A DNA stretch of 64,000 nt, from positions 62,001 through 126,000 of the forward strand of contig NZ_SSNI01000002.1 of NCBI RefSeq assembly GCF_010015475.1, read 5' to 3'. Shown here piece by piece: positions 1-8,772 of this stretch (positions within the stretch are counted from its first letter, which is position 1; every line of letters starts with the position of its first letter). Made by a program: the position numbers and the translations under genes. The DNA is from Pontibacter pamirensis. GTDB taxonomy: Bacteria > Bacteroidota > Bacteroidia > Cytophagales > Hymenobacteraceae. Below the pieces are notes generated by a model that saw nothing but the letters and a program-made list of their open reading frames with translations, did not search any database and was not told where the DNA came from.

Positions 1-906
1 CTCTATTTTGGAGGGATCTACACTCGCCTGTGCAATGTGCAGCAGCCCGTTCAGGAGTTCGGCTAGCAGGCGTGCATCTTCCAGGGCAGACTGTAGCACG
101 CGCTGGTACTCCTGCTGCCCCCGGGGCTTCATCAGGGCTACCTCCAGCTCCCCTATCATCACAGTAAGGGGGGTGCGTAGTTCATGAGAGGCGTTGGACA
201 CAAAAGTGCGCTGCATCTCAAAAGCAAGCTCCAGGCGGTCCAGCATTTTATTAAATGTCTGTGCCAGCTCCGATATCTCATCTTTACCGTCTGCTTTGCT
301 CAGGCGCAGGTACAGGTCTTTTACACTCACCCGCTCTACCTCCCTTACTATTTCTGTAATGGGGTGCATGGCCTGTTTCGAGAAGGCCCAGCCTGCCACC
401 AGCACCAGCACCATCGCACCGAAGAAGCCCACAATCAGGATCACCTCCAGGTGTTCCAACATGCGCAGGCTATAAGCATCCACAGACGAAGCCAGCACAA
501 TAAACTCACCCTGGTTATCTGGATAATAAACTCCTACCACCTGCCGCACTCCCTGCTCATACTGTACCCTCTTCTGCTGCTTTATTTTTCCCAGCAGCTC
601 CGGGTTTACCCCAAGGTAGCCGCCTCCCTTTGCAAATACCGGGTCTCCGTTAGCCCTGAAAATACGGACAGCCTCGTAAGGAAGCTCCTGGTAATAGTTA
701 ATCTCATTGCTGCGGCGCTGCCTGCCGTCTACTTCATCTGCCTCCAGAAGGTGGTTGGCCACAATAACAGCCCTGCGGTCGATGCGGTTGTAGAAATCAT
801 CTTGCCGGTACAGTGATGTAAAATAAAAGACAACCAGCGAGAACAGGAGCAGTATCAAGGCTAAGATACCGGCAAACTGCAGGGTAAGCTTGGTTCTGAT
901 TTTCAT
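1..906 (-). CDS. Sensor histidine kinase, N-terminal part (runs off left edge)
   Basis: Membrane sensor kinase of a two-component pair. Reading leftward from the ATG at 904-906, about 302 codons are visible and the frame is still open at base 1, so the ATP-binding domain lies outside. Visible in order: a short cytoplasmic start, a first transmembrane segment (about residues 8-30), a periplasmic region of about 130 residues, a second transmembrane segment (about 155-180), a HAMP-like linker, and the dimerisation H-box FVSNASHELRTPL with the phosphorylated His near residue 241. It starts 9 bp after the response-regulator stop, so the two are surely cotranscribed. The layout matches heavy-metal or envelope-stress sensors such as CusS/QseC, but nothing here fixes the signal. 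Confidence 0.9.
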   Translation of the reverse strand, partial: MKIRTKLTLQFAGILALILLLFSLVVFYFTSLYRQDDFYNRIDRRAVIVANHLLEADEVDGRQRRSNEINYYQELPYEAVRIFRANGDPVFAKGGGYLGVNPELLGKIKQQKRVQYEQGVRQVVGVYYPDNQGEFIVLASSVDAYSLRMLEHLEVILIVGFFGAMVLVLVAGWAFSKQAMHPITEIVREVERVSVKDLYLRLSKADGKDEISELAQTFNKMLDRLELAFEMQRTFVSNASHELRTPLTVMIGELEVALMKPRGQQEYQRVLQSALEDARLLAELLNGLLHIAQASVDPSKIE

Positions 907-915
907 TTGATCGTC

Positions 916-1587
916 CTATTCCTTCAGCACATACCCCATGCCCACCAGGGTGTGGATCAGTTTGGTAGGGTGGCCTTTGTCTATCTTCTTACGCAAAAAG
1001 TTAACGTACACGTCAATTACGTTGCTGCCTGTTTCAAAGGACGTTTCCCACACCTGCTCAGTTATATCTACCCGCGACACCACCCTTCCCTGGTTGCGCA
1101 ACATGTAATACAGCAGCGAAAATTCACGTGCCGTCAGGCTTACAGGCTTTCCGGCCCGGTGCACCGTCTTCTTCACGATATCCATCTCCAGGTCCGCTAT
1201 GTTCAGTTTTTCACCGGATACGCTTTCTGTACCACGGCGGGACAGTGCCCTGACGCGGGCCAGTAGTTCCTTAAACTCAAATGGCTTGGTCAGGTAATCA
1301 TCCGCACCGGCATCCAGGCCATCAATTTTATCATCAGTGCTTCCTAATGCTGTCAGCATTAAAATGCAGACGCCTCTATTGTGTTTCCGAATCTCACGGC
1401 ACACGTCAAGCCCGTTCATGTTAGGCAGGATAATGTCCAGTATCACCAGGTCGTACTCATTCTGCAATGCCAGCTTTACGCCAAAAGTACCGTCATAAGC
1501 CTGGTCTACCTCATACGTCTGCTCTTCGAGGCCCTTCTTTATGAAGGAGGCTACTTTGGGTTCGTCTTCTATCAGCAGTATTCTCAT
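916..1587 (-). CDS. OmpR/PhoB-family response regulator
   Basis: DNA-binding partner of the adjacent kinase, 223 residues. The receiver domain (about 1-118) has the acidic pair E7/D8, phospho-acceptor Asp51 in VILDIILPNMNG, the conserved Thr in MLTALG and the Lys in DYLTKPFEF. A winged-helix output domain follows (about 125-223; LTAREFSLLYYMLRNQGRVV and NVIDVYVNFLRKKID). The frame is open for 24 codons upstream of this ATG, but those residues do not belong to the family, and MRILLIEDEP is the canonical start. Upstream lies a good Bacteroidota promoter. Closest in style to CusR/CopR metal regulators; the target is unknown. Confidence 0.93.
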   Translation of the reverse strand: MRILLIEDEPKVASFIKKGLEEQTYEVDQAYDGTFGVKLALQNEYDLVILDIILPNMNGLDVCREIRKHNRGVCILMLTALGSTDDKIDGLDAGADDYLTKPFEFKELLARVRALSRRGTESVSGEKLNIADLEMDIVKKTVHRAGKPVSLTAREFSLLYYMLRNQGRVVSRVDITEQVWETSFETGSNVIDVYVNFLRKKIDKGHPTKLIHTLVGMGYVLKE

Positions 1588-1627
1588 AGCCAAGTGTAAA
1601 ACGGAATTTATTCTGAGTGTTATGTTA

Positions 1628-1660
1628 CAAAAGTAAAACGACATTAACGCTATACCCAAA
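1628..1660 (-). promoter_or_regulatory. Bacteroidota-type promoter of the two-component operon
   Basis: On the minus strand a TTTG (-33 element, 1657-1660) lies 21 bp before TACTTTTG (1628-1635), which fits the Bacteroidota sigma-ABfr -7 consensus TAnnTTTG. It would start transcription near 1620, about 35 nt before the regulator ATG at 1587. Assigned by motif only. Confidence 0.5.
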
Positions 1661-1860
1661 GGTACGTCACAACATCAATACAACTGCAGCAAAGTAGTAC
1701 TGCGGTATTCATTCACTTTTTAAGAAATCCCGGGGAAACTCTGCTGATAGAGGACAATACTTTACTTGTGCATTTACCCGTTCATCGAAAAGCAGCAAGC
1801 GGAAAGTCAGAAGGAATTTATATAAGTAAAAAGAAGTGGCATGAGGTTCTGGCAATTTTA

Positions 1861-1908
1861 TTTAAAACAAAATAGCAGCGCTACCCAATGAAAGACAGCA
1901 CTGCTATT
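1861..1908 (-). terminator. Rho-independent terminator after the DUF1801 gene
   Basis: Arms 1871-1882 and 1897-1908 pair over 12 positions with one mismatch. On the minus strand the hairpin is followed by TTTTGTTTT, placing it 39 bp past the DUF1801 stop. The remainder of 1661-1947 shows no gene. Confidence 0.6.
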
Positions 1909-1947
1909 CTGATAAACCGTTTTAAGCTAGAAGAGGTAGTAAAAAGG

Positions 1948-2307
1948 TTAATGTCGGTTTAGGAGCACTGCCTCGCGGATCAGGTCACCAAAATATGTCT
2001 CGTCAATATCCTGTAAAGAGCGCACTTTTATGTGTGGGTGCTGGCCATTGCGGCTGACAAGGCGACGTTTAGGATCAGAAAGCTCTTTGCCACGGAAAAA
2101 ACCGAAATGGATACCGCTGCGGGAGGAGACTATGTAACAAACAGGACCATAGAAAAAATAACAGGCACAATCCCACCGTACAGCCTCCTCCAGATGGGCG
2201 ACAGAGGCAGTGATAATGCGCCGGACTTCTTTTGCCAATTCTTGTTTTTCAGGTGTCAGGGAATCGATGTACTCGTCTACTTGGTTGGTTGTCGCTCTGC
2301 TTCTCAT
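1948..2307 (-). CDS. DUF1801 (YdhG-like) domain protein
   Basis: Small cytoplasmic protein of 119 residues. It has the DUF1801/YdhG fold: an N-terminal VDEYIDSLTPEKQELAKEVR helix pair, the EEAVRWDCACYFFYG core, a GIHFGFF strand and a closing helix with DLIREAVLLN. Length and order match the family. Family members carry no established reaction; some are called iron-chaperone-like by structural analogy. It is monocistronic, with its own terminator, and lies apart from the neighbouring two-component genes. Confidence 0.8.
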   Translation of the reverse strand: MRSRATTNQVDEYIDSLTPEKQELAKEVRRIITASVAHLEEAVRWDCACYFFYGPVCYIVSSRSGIHFGFFRGKELSDPKRRLVSRNGQHPHIKVRSLQDIDETYFGDLIREAVLLNRH

Positions 2308-2500
2308 AAAGGTGTATGTCTCTTGTAGGAGGTAATATCTTAAATATACTAATATTTTAATATATACAGCACAACCTCCTGTAAAGTTTAGCTTTTGTAT
2401 ATTTTTTTATTAGAATATTCAGATAAATTTTCCGAACACAAAATCCTCATCAAGCTATAGAACAGTACATTCATTACACCTGATAAGGCAGCAAAATCGG

Positions 2501-3178
2501 TCAAACTTGCTCCAGCACCTGCAACAGGCGCTGCTCCAACTGATCCAAAGGCATATAACCGTGCGCAATTTTCTCTACCCCCAGCTCTGTCTGCACCAGA
2601 GCGCTCGGGAAAGTAGTAGCTCCAATGCTATCCACATAGCTGAACTCCTCCTCCATCTGCTGCATAATTTCCTCTGACTCAAAAAGGGCTAGAAACAGGT
2701 TCTCCCTTACCCCAAACAGGCCGACAAGACGCACCAAAATTCCCGTGTCTTTCAGGTCCAGGCCATCTACGAAAAAGGCAGAGTGAAAGGCCCGCAGCAC
2801 TTCCAGCAGGAGTGCTGGCCGCAACAAGCGCACGCACAGCAGCGCGCGGCAGGCAGGCTCTGTGTTGTATACAAAGTTTTGCTGCCTGAAAAAGCGATAA
2901 TCGAAAGGCTGAAATGTGTGTTCCTGTATCTGGTGCCAGCTTACTGCAAGCTTGCTCTTCTCTTCCTGCAGCAGCGGTTCAGTGGTATGGGCCCACATGT
3001 CGCCCAGCAGCACCTTCACGTTAAGTCTGCCATGCCAGAGGGCACGCAGGCGGCGCACAACAGGTGTAAAGCCATAGCACCAGGGGCACATAGGGTTAGT
3101 TACATAAAATAAAACAGGAGCATGTGGAGCGTGTACCATAGGCATAATTACTGACTCTTCTTTTACCGCAGGGGCCAA
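2501..3178 (-). CDS. DsbA-family (FrnE-like) thioredoxin-fold protein
   Basis: 225-residue cytoplasmic thioredoxin-fold protein. After a beta strand (VLFYVTNPM) comes the redox motif C31-P-W-C34, then a long helical insertion and a C-terminal strand with the cis-Pro region ATTFPSALVQ. No signal peptide is visible, and CPWC with a long helical insertion is typical of FrnE/2-hydroxychromene-isomerase-like DsbA relatives rather than periplasmic DsbA. It starts 14 bp after the upstream dehydrogenase stop, so the two probably form an operon. A second in-frame Met at residue 12 could be the true start. Substrate unknown. Confidence 0.85.
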   Translation of the reverse strand: MAPAVKEESVIMPMVHAPHAPVLFYVTNPMCPWCYGFTPVVRRLRALWHGRLNVKVLLGDMWAHTTEPLLQEEKSKLAVSWHQIQEHTFQPFDYRFFRQQNFVYNTEPACRALLCVRLLRPALLLEVLRAFHSAFFVDGLDLKDTGILVRLVGLFGVRENLFLALFESEEIMQQMEEEFSYVDSIGATTFPSALVQTELGVEKIAHGYMPLDQLEQRLLQVLEQV

Positions 3179-3192
3179 CTAAGAGTTTTAAA

Positions 3193-3972
3193 TTACTTAT
3201 AGACCATCTTTACCGTCATGCCGCCATCTACGGTGAGGCTTTGGCCTGTAATAAACCCGGCTTTGTCGGAGCAGAGAAACAGAGCGGCTTCGGCTATGTC
3301 TTCGGGCATGCCCACGCGCCCGACCGGATGCTGCTCTTTGTCTTCTTTGCTATGCTGCGGCGTATACCGCTGATTTTCTTTTTCCCACACTCCCACTTCA
3401 ATCCATCCCGGCGCAATAGCATTTACCCGAACGCGCTCCGCTGTTAAGCTTACAGCCAAGGAATGCGTTAGTGCCTCCAGCCCGCCTTTGGACGCGGAAT
3501 ATGGAAAGGTGTTGGGCTCTGACATAAAGGCACGTGTGCTGGAGATATTCAGAATAGCCGGATGCGCTGCTTTTTGCAGCAGGGGCAGAGCATATTTGCT
3601 ACATAGTAGCGGCCCCCGCAGGTTCACGGCCAATACCCGGTCAAAGACATCTACTGGCATTTCCTGCAGTGGCTTCACAAAAGGATCAGCGATACCTGCG
3701 TTATTAATCAGTGCATTCAACACGCCATGTTCTTCACTCACCTGCTTCATCAGGTCCTGCACCTGATCTTCCCGGGCTACATCGCAGGAAATGAACGTTG
3801 CCTGCAAGTCCTGTTCCTTCAGTCGGGCCAGCGCCTCCTGCCCTGCTTCCGCATCTGCGTCTGCTATAATAACTTTTGCGCCTGCCTCAGCGAAAGCCTG
3901 CGCCATGCCAAGTCCAATGCCCTGCCCGCCACCGGTGATAAGCACTACTTTAGAAGTATAATAATCTTTCAT
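3193..3972 (-). CDS. SDR-family NAD(P)-dependent oxidoreductase
   Basis: Classical short-chain dehydrogenase of 259 residues. Seen: the Rossmann motif TGGGQGIGLG near the N-terminus, an acidic residue after beta-2 (VIIADAD) favouring NAD, the NNAG motif, the catalytic Ser in LNISSTRA, YxxxK in YSASKGG, and a C-terminal LTVDGGMTV. The open frame continues to 4116, but the added residues would cross the terminator of the upstream gene, so MKDYYTSK at 3972 is chosen; the Met two codons earlier is also possible. Likely cotranscribed with the DsbA-like gene. Substrate cannot be told from sequence. Confidence 0.88.
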   Translation of the reverse strand: MKDYYTSKVVLITGGGQGIGLGMAQAFAEAGAKVIIADADAEAGQEALARLKEQDLQATFISCDVAREDQVQDLMKQVSEEHGVLNALINNAGIADPFVKPLQEMPVDVFDRVLAVNLRGPLLCSKYALPLLQKAAHPAILNISSTRAFMSEPNTFPYSASKGGLEALTHSLAVSLTAERVRVNAIAPGWIEVGVWEKENQRYTPQHSKEDKEQHPVGRVGMPEDIAEAALFLCSDKAGFITGQSLTVDGGMTVKMVYK

Positions 3973-4061
3973 AATCATAAAGTTTCTTATGAATACGGGC
4001 AGAAGCACCTTACCTGTTACCCTTTCAGGTGCGAAACCACCTTTGTACCTGGGCCGATTTA

Positions 4062-4099
4062 ACAAAAAAAAGAGGCTCCCTTGATCAGGGAGCCTCTTT
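4062..4099 (-). terminator. Rho-independent terminator of the ThuA/dehydrogenase gene
   Basis: A perfect 12-bp stem (4069-4080 with 4088-4099) with a 7-nt loop is followed on the minus strand by a run of T. It lies 23 bp beyond the stop of the 1142-residue lipoprotein gene and separates it from the downstream dehydrogenase operon. Confidence 0.85.
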
Positions 4100-4121
4100 A
4101 AAATATGGTAGTGCAAGAAAT

Positions 4122-7100
4122 CTATTTTTTGCTCATGGAGGTTTCTGTACCTGACTTAGGTACAAACTTTACCGTCTTCAGCACATGATTCTGACCTGTT
4201 TCACCACCGGCATGTTTCACCACAACGTACACATCCTGCTGCTTGTTAGCAGGTACATTTTGTAAGGATATGGTGGCAGGAGTTACCTGTCGTTCACCGG
4301 CCAGGCTGATTTTTCCTTCTCCTATCTTTGTACCGTCCGGCGTGCCCAACCTCACTTCAACAGTGTATTGGCTTGCCTCGCCGTTGCCGATGGCTGTCAG
4401 TTCAACGCTGCCGATATTTGTCAGGTCTAACTGCTCTCCTTTCACCCAGCCTGTAGTACCCGGGAAGATCAGGTAGGTAGCACCTTCAAAAGTTACTTTG
4501 TTGAACCCGTTAACAGAAGCGAAGTCAGCTGCGTCCATTGCACTGTTTCTGAGGTAGATAGCGTCAGTACCGGCCAATGGCTTGATGCCTGCACCACCCT
4601 GGTCGGTGTAAGTAGCAACAAGTTTCAGCACAGTATTGTCTTTCTGCTGCGGGTCTAGCTTTGGCACTACCTCCCCGCTTGCAGGCAGCGACTTGCGTGC
4701 ATTTGCGGTGTTACCCAATGACAGTATCCACTGCACAATCTGCTTTGCATCTGATGGAGCCATGTTCGGGTGAGCCGGCATGGCTGCCTCGCCCCACACA
4801 CCGCTTCCGCCTTTGATGATCTTGTTTGTCAGGTGCTGTATGGCATCCCTGTCTTTCTCGTATTTCTGTGCTACCTGCATATAGGTCGGCCCGATAGACT
4901 TATCATTTATCGCATGGCACGCTTTACAGTCGGAGCTCAGCATCAGGTTTTTACCCAGCATCTCCGCCGACACCACCTGGTGGCCCATAGAGGCACCCGC
5001 CATGTCTGTGCCTTCTACATAGTCCGCAGAAACGAAGAGATTGCTCTCATCTACTATACCGTCCTCATCGGTTACTTTCACCTGGTAGTTTACAGGCTGC
5101 CCTTCAAAATAGAAACTGCTGTTGCCCTGTACGGCTACATTAACCTTTGGCTGCTCGTTTCCGGCGTACACCGACACCACATTGCTCTTAGAGGAAGCGT
5201 TATTCTGATCAAGCACTTCTACGCTAATGTTATGGTCACCCTTGCCAGTAAATGTATAGTTAAGCTTCGGCTCCGAAGTTTCCTGTTTTTTATCATCTAT
5301 TATCCAAACATACCTTAATCTGTCATTCTCAGGATCTGTGGCTTCAACCTGGGCAGTCACTGTAAGCGGTGTTTTCCCGCTCATTTTATCTACAGTTAAG
5401 CCTGCTATTTTCGGAGGTCGGTTACCTGCTAAATAGTCTATTCTCGCCAGTCCGGAATCTTCATTTTTCGCAAACCAGCCGGAGCCGTACTCCAGAATAT
5501 AGAGCTTACCGTCAGGGCCTACCTCCATGTCAATTGGTGCATTCAGGTCTATAGTGGACATAAATGGCTCCATCTTCTCAAAATTACCATTCTCATCCAT
5601 TGTAACAGCTTTTATCCAGCCACGCATCCAGTCGTAAATAAACAGCTTCCCATCGTAGTAGGATGAGTAGCGGGTAGCTTCCGGGAACATGTCTGAATAA
5701 TATACAGGGCCTGTCATGGCATTACGCCCGCCGGAGCCCAGTTGCGGGAAGTCCGGTGATTCTGCGTAAGGATACCAGATGAAAGCTGGCTGAGCTGCAG
5801 GCAGTTCCTGCAAGCCTGTGTTATTAGGAGAGTTGTTGACAGGATTTTCAGGGTCAAAAAGAGGCCCTGTTTCACCTTTGCCATAATCGTACCTGTTGTA
5901 AGCGTAATTATCACCTATAAACAAAGGCCAGCCATAGTTACCGGCTTCGCGGGCCTGGTTTACCTCGTCATACCCTCTCGGGCCACGCACCTCCAGGCTG
6001 TCTGCGCCGGCATCCGGTCCCACTTCACCCCAGTAAAGAGCGCTGTTTTTCTGGTCTACTGAAATGCGGTACGGGTTACGGTGGCCCATGGTATAAATTT
6101 CAGGATGCGTATTTGGGGTGTTACCCGGGAACAGGTTACCTTCTGGTATGGTATACGTGCCGTCCTCGTTTATTTTGATGCGAAGGATTTTACCTCTCAG
6201 GTCATTTGTGTTGGAGGAAGATCTGCGGGCATCATACTGCTCATGACCCGGACGATCATCCAAAGGTGCAAAGCCATGGTTTACATAAGGCTGCCCCTTC
6301 TCGTTAAACGGTGTAGAGTTATCCCCTGTAGATACGTACAGGATGTTGCCCGGACCGAAGGCGATAGAGCCACCGGTATGGCAGCAGATATCGCGCTGGG
6401 AGTAGAACTCCAGCATCACTTTTTCAGAGCTATTGTCCAGTTGGCCGTTCTTGTAGACGAACCGTGACAGACGGTTTACAGAAGTATCCACCGGGCTGTA
6501 GAACATGTAGATGTAGTTGTTCTTGCTGAAGTTAGGGTCAGCTGCCAGGCCCATCAGGCCTTCTTCTGCATTTACATCAGGCACCGTTGTTTTATGGTAC
6601 ACATTCAATGCGCCCACCTGCTTTACGTTACCAGTTTCCTGGTTATACAGCATCAGTTCGCCACGACGCTGAGCCACCAGGATGTCTAGGTTCGGGAGAA
6701 CGGCCATTTCTGTAGGCTCAAAGAATTGCCCCTGCGTTAGTTGCACCTTTACAAAGCGATCTTCTTCCGGCACACGCTGCGAAGTGACTTTTTCATAATC
6801 AAGCTCCTGGTTTTCGCCGATGGCATACTGTATACCTCCCAGAACGTGCTTTAAGTACTGCGGGTCTCTGAAAGATTCGTCTGTGTGTCCTAAGCCGGTA
6901 TAAAAAGCACGTCCGCCATCATACTCATGGAACCAGGCCATGGGGTGATTATCACCGTTTGTGCCGCCTTCATATGTTGTCTCATCTATAGTGAGCAGCA
7001 CGTTGGCGTTGGTGTTCAGATTTTTAAAGGAATACCACTCATCGGCTCGTTCCCATTCCTTAGATAGGTGCTCTGTAGCAGGATGGTCGTTATTCACCAC

Positions 7101-7550
7101 GTTCAACACTGCCTTCTGCGGTTCAGGGTGGCCATTGAAGTAGCCGCCTACCAACCTGCCGTACCAGCCCCAGTCATACTCGGTGTCTGTAGCGGCGTGT
7201 ATACCCACAAAGCCGCCACCAGCTTGTATGTAGCGCTCAAAATCAGCTTCCTGGTAATTGTTCAGCACATCGCCGGTCGTGTTCAGGAACACAACAGCTG
7301 AATACTGCTTCAGTGAATCTTCAGTGAAAACAGCTGCGTTGGTGGTTGTGTCTACTATAAATCCATTCTCCTCACCTAATTGCATCAGGGCATTGTTACC
7401 AGCCGCAATAGAGGAATGATGGAAGCCACTGGTCTTGCTGAAGACAAGCACCCGGGGATCACCCGAGCGTTTGTCGCTGCAGGAAAAGAGCGTAAAACTG
7501 CTTATTATAAATAAGCAAAAGACCTGTTGGAGAGAGACCTTCTTTATCAT
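4122..7550 (-). CDS. Multidomain lipoprotein: ThuA + PQQ sugar dehydrogenase + PKD + cytochrome c
   Basis: 1142-residue exported protein probably oxidising sugars at the cell surface or in the periplasm. A lipobox ends at Cys24 (TLFSCSDK). Then: a ThuA-like glutamine-amidotransferase-fold domain (about 30-250; VLVFSKTSGFHH, GGGFVGIHAATD), a glucose/sorbosone-dehydrogenase beta-propeller (about 265-690; EGLMGLAADPNF, DICCHTGGS, GHRNPYR), a PKD domain (about 705-800), a class I cytochrome c (heme motif CKACH near 872-876, distal Met in AAMPAHPNM) and a C-terminal beta domain like a carbohydrate-binding module (about 1000-1130). The fused cytochrome suggests electrons leave the PQQ domain within one chain. 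Similar multidomain proteins occur in Cytophagales. Substrate unknown. Confidence 0.88.
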   Translation of the reverse strand: MIKKVSLQQVFCLFIISSFTLFSCSDKRSGDPRVLVFSKTSGFHHSSIAAGNNALMQLGEENGFIVDTTTNAAVFTEDSLKQYSAVVFLNTTGDVLNNYQEADFERYIQAGGGFVGIHAATDTEYDWGWYGRLVGGYFNGHPEPQKAVLNVVNNDHPATEHLSKEWERADEWYSFKNLNTNANVLLTIDETTYEGGTNGDNHPMAWFHEYDGGRAFYTGLGHTDESFRDPQYLKHVLGGIQYAIGENQELDYEKVTSQRVPEEDRFVKVQLTQGQFFEPTEMAVLPNLDILVAQRRGELMLYNQETGNVKQVGALNVYHKTTVPDVNAEEGLMGLAADPNFSKNNYIYMFYSPVDTSVNRLSRFVYKNGQLDNSSEKVMLEFYSQRDICCHTGGSIAFGPGNILYVSTGDNSTPFNEKGQPYVNHGFAPLDDRPGHEQYDARRSSSNTNDLRGKILRIKINEDGTYTIPEGNLFPGNTPNTHPEIYTMGHRNPYRISVDQKNSALYWGEVGPDAGADSLEVRGPRGYDEVNQAREAGNYGWPLFIGDNYAYNRYDYGKGETGPLFDPENPVNNSPNNTGLQELPAAQPAFIWYPYAESPDFPQLGSGGRNAMTGPVYYSDMFPEATRYSSYYDGKLFIYDWMRGWIKAVTMDENGNFEKMEPFMSTIDLNAPIDMEVGPDGKLYILEYGSGWFAKNEDSGLARIDYLAGNRPPKIAGLTVDKMSGKTPLTVTAQVEATDPENDRLRYVWIIDDKKQETSEPKLNYTFTGKGDHNISVEVLDQNNASSKSNVVSVYAGNEQPKVNVAVQGNSSFYFEGQPVNYQVKVTDEDGIVDESNLFVSADYVEGTDMAGASMGHQVVSAEMLGKNLMLSSDCKACHAINDKSIGPTYMQVAQKYEKDRDAIQHLTNKIIKGGSGVWGEAAMPAHPNMAPSDAKQIVQWILSLGNTANARKSLPASGEVVPKLDPQQKDNTVLKLVATYTDQGGAGIKPLAGTDAIYLRNSAMDAADFASVNGFNKVTFEGATYLIFPGTTGWVKGEQLDLTNIGSVELTAIGNGEASQYTVEVRLGTPDGTKIGEGKISLAGERQVTPATISLQNVPANKQQDVYVVVKHAGGETGQNHVLKTVKFVPKSGTETSMSKK

Positions 7551-8106
7551 TTATTTATTTGTATGGATGTTATAATATGTTCAAATGTGTTCTTATGACG
7601 CAATGACAAAACAATGCGAACTTAAAACGCGAGGTGCTGAGAGTTTATTTCACCTGGCGTTACAAGATTTAAAATCCTTTAGCACAACAGTTTATATAAT
7701 TTACCTGAGTAATCACTTCCTTAACCACAAAACATCGTGCCTTAGTTCAATGTGAAACAGCCTATAAGTTTAAGGAAATAATCTTGAAGTGCCAACAATG
7801 GATCTGCTGCAGGTAACGCAATAAGGGAAAGTACACCCGCTACTATTACAAAAATTCATTTAGTTTTAAGTAATTAAAGACAGAGAAAGCAATGAAGCAA
7901 TGGCTATAAAATTAGATCATTCTACCTTGCTTCAGCAGCAAAAGCAGTACTTCCAGGTGTGTGGCGTTTTGTACCTATATATCATGAAGCACCCCACACG
8001 TCTTGAAGACAAAGTGAATGCTGGAGTTTCTATAGGCTGAATTCACCTTCACCTCTTTAATTATTTTTGAGAAATAAATGTTTAAGGCTTAAAAACCATT
8101 TGCTCC
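7551..8106. other. Intergenic region without a convincing gene
   Basis: 556 bp between divergently transcribed genes; it should carry both promoters, but no full -33/-7 pair was found. One short plus-strand frame (ATG 7900 to TGA 8040, 46 codons, starting MAIKLDHSTL) is open and has ordinary composition. It has no recognisable similarity and no clear start signal, so it is not called. Confidence 0.4.
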
Positions 8107-8658
8107 ATGCAATTAACTTCAGAGTTTAAGGAAGCGATCTCCCAGCTACCCCACAAGGAGAAAGACAAACTGCTGTTCCGCCTGCTAAAAAAGGACCCCG
8201 ACCTGTGCCAGCGCCTGCAGTTTGAACTGGTAGAGCAGGGCGAGACTTTGCAGGAGCGACGGGAGGCAGTGGCAAAGCTGATAGCGCAGCAGGTAAAATA
8301 TGAGGCTTATTCCCCCGGCTACTTGATGATGGACATGCGCTCCCTGAGCGGAGACATTACCCGACACGTGAAGTATACCAAAGATAAGGAAGGTGAAATA
8401 CAGCTTACGCTGCTCCTGCTTCGCCGCTACCTCGAAGAGCACCTGGACTTTATAATGGCATACCTTTACCGAGCCGATACCCTGCAGGATTACCTTGTAA
8501 AACGCATGCAGGTGGTGCTGCAAAAGCTGAGTAAGTTGCATGAGGACTTGTATGTAGAGTATGAAGCTGATGTTAATTACGTCCTGCAGCAGCTACACCA
8601 GAAAGTGGCTCCTATTCAGGCACAGAAAGCGAAGCTGCCCAGAGAGTGGCCGTCCTGA
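8107..8658 (+). CDS. Hypothetical protein, helical, lineage-specific
   Basis: 183 residues, not recognised as a named family. It is mostly amphipathic helix, rich in Lys, Glu, Gln and Leu, with no signal peptide, membrane segment or metal motif. A central stretch, SPGYLMMDMRSLSGDITRHV, looks the most constrained, and the second half (YLVKRMQVVLQKLSKLHEDL) is coiled-coil-like. The next gene, 114 bp on, is another cytoplasmic protein of unknown function with a similar amino-acid style, so the two may act together. Coding is supported by codon usage like that of its neighbours and by length. Confidence 0.7.
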   Translation: MQLTSEFKEAISQLPHKEKDKLLFRLLKKDPDLCQRLQFELVEQGETLQERREAVAKLIAQQVKYEAYSPGYLMMDMRSLSGDITRHVKYTKDKEGEIQLTLLLLRRYLEEHLDFIMAYLYRADTLQDYLVKRMQVVLQKLSKLHEDLYVEYEADVNYVLQQLHQKVAPIQAQKAKLPREWPS

Positions 8659-8772
8659 CTCCACGAACTGTATTCCGAACCTGAAAATATTCTGCATTTT
8701 CCTCTCACAGGCATCAACAGGAAAAGTGATAAAGCGTTATCTTACTGTGCAAACTTTAAAAACTAAAGGCTT

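Noticed and set aside
184-816. 210-codon plus-strand frame
   Set aside because: Antisense to the sensor histidine kinase, whose H-box and HAMP motifs are clear on the minus strand.
4070-4116. Start of the short-chain dehydrogenase at 4116
   Set aside because: Would place the start beyond the upstream gene's terminator and add 48 residues absent from the family.
7900-8040. 46-codon frame MAIKLDHSTL...
   Set aside because: No start signal or recognisable similarity; one such frame in 556 bp is expected by chance.
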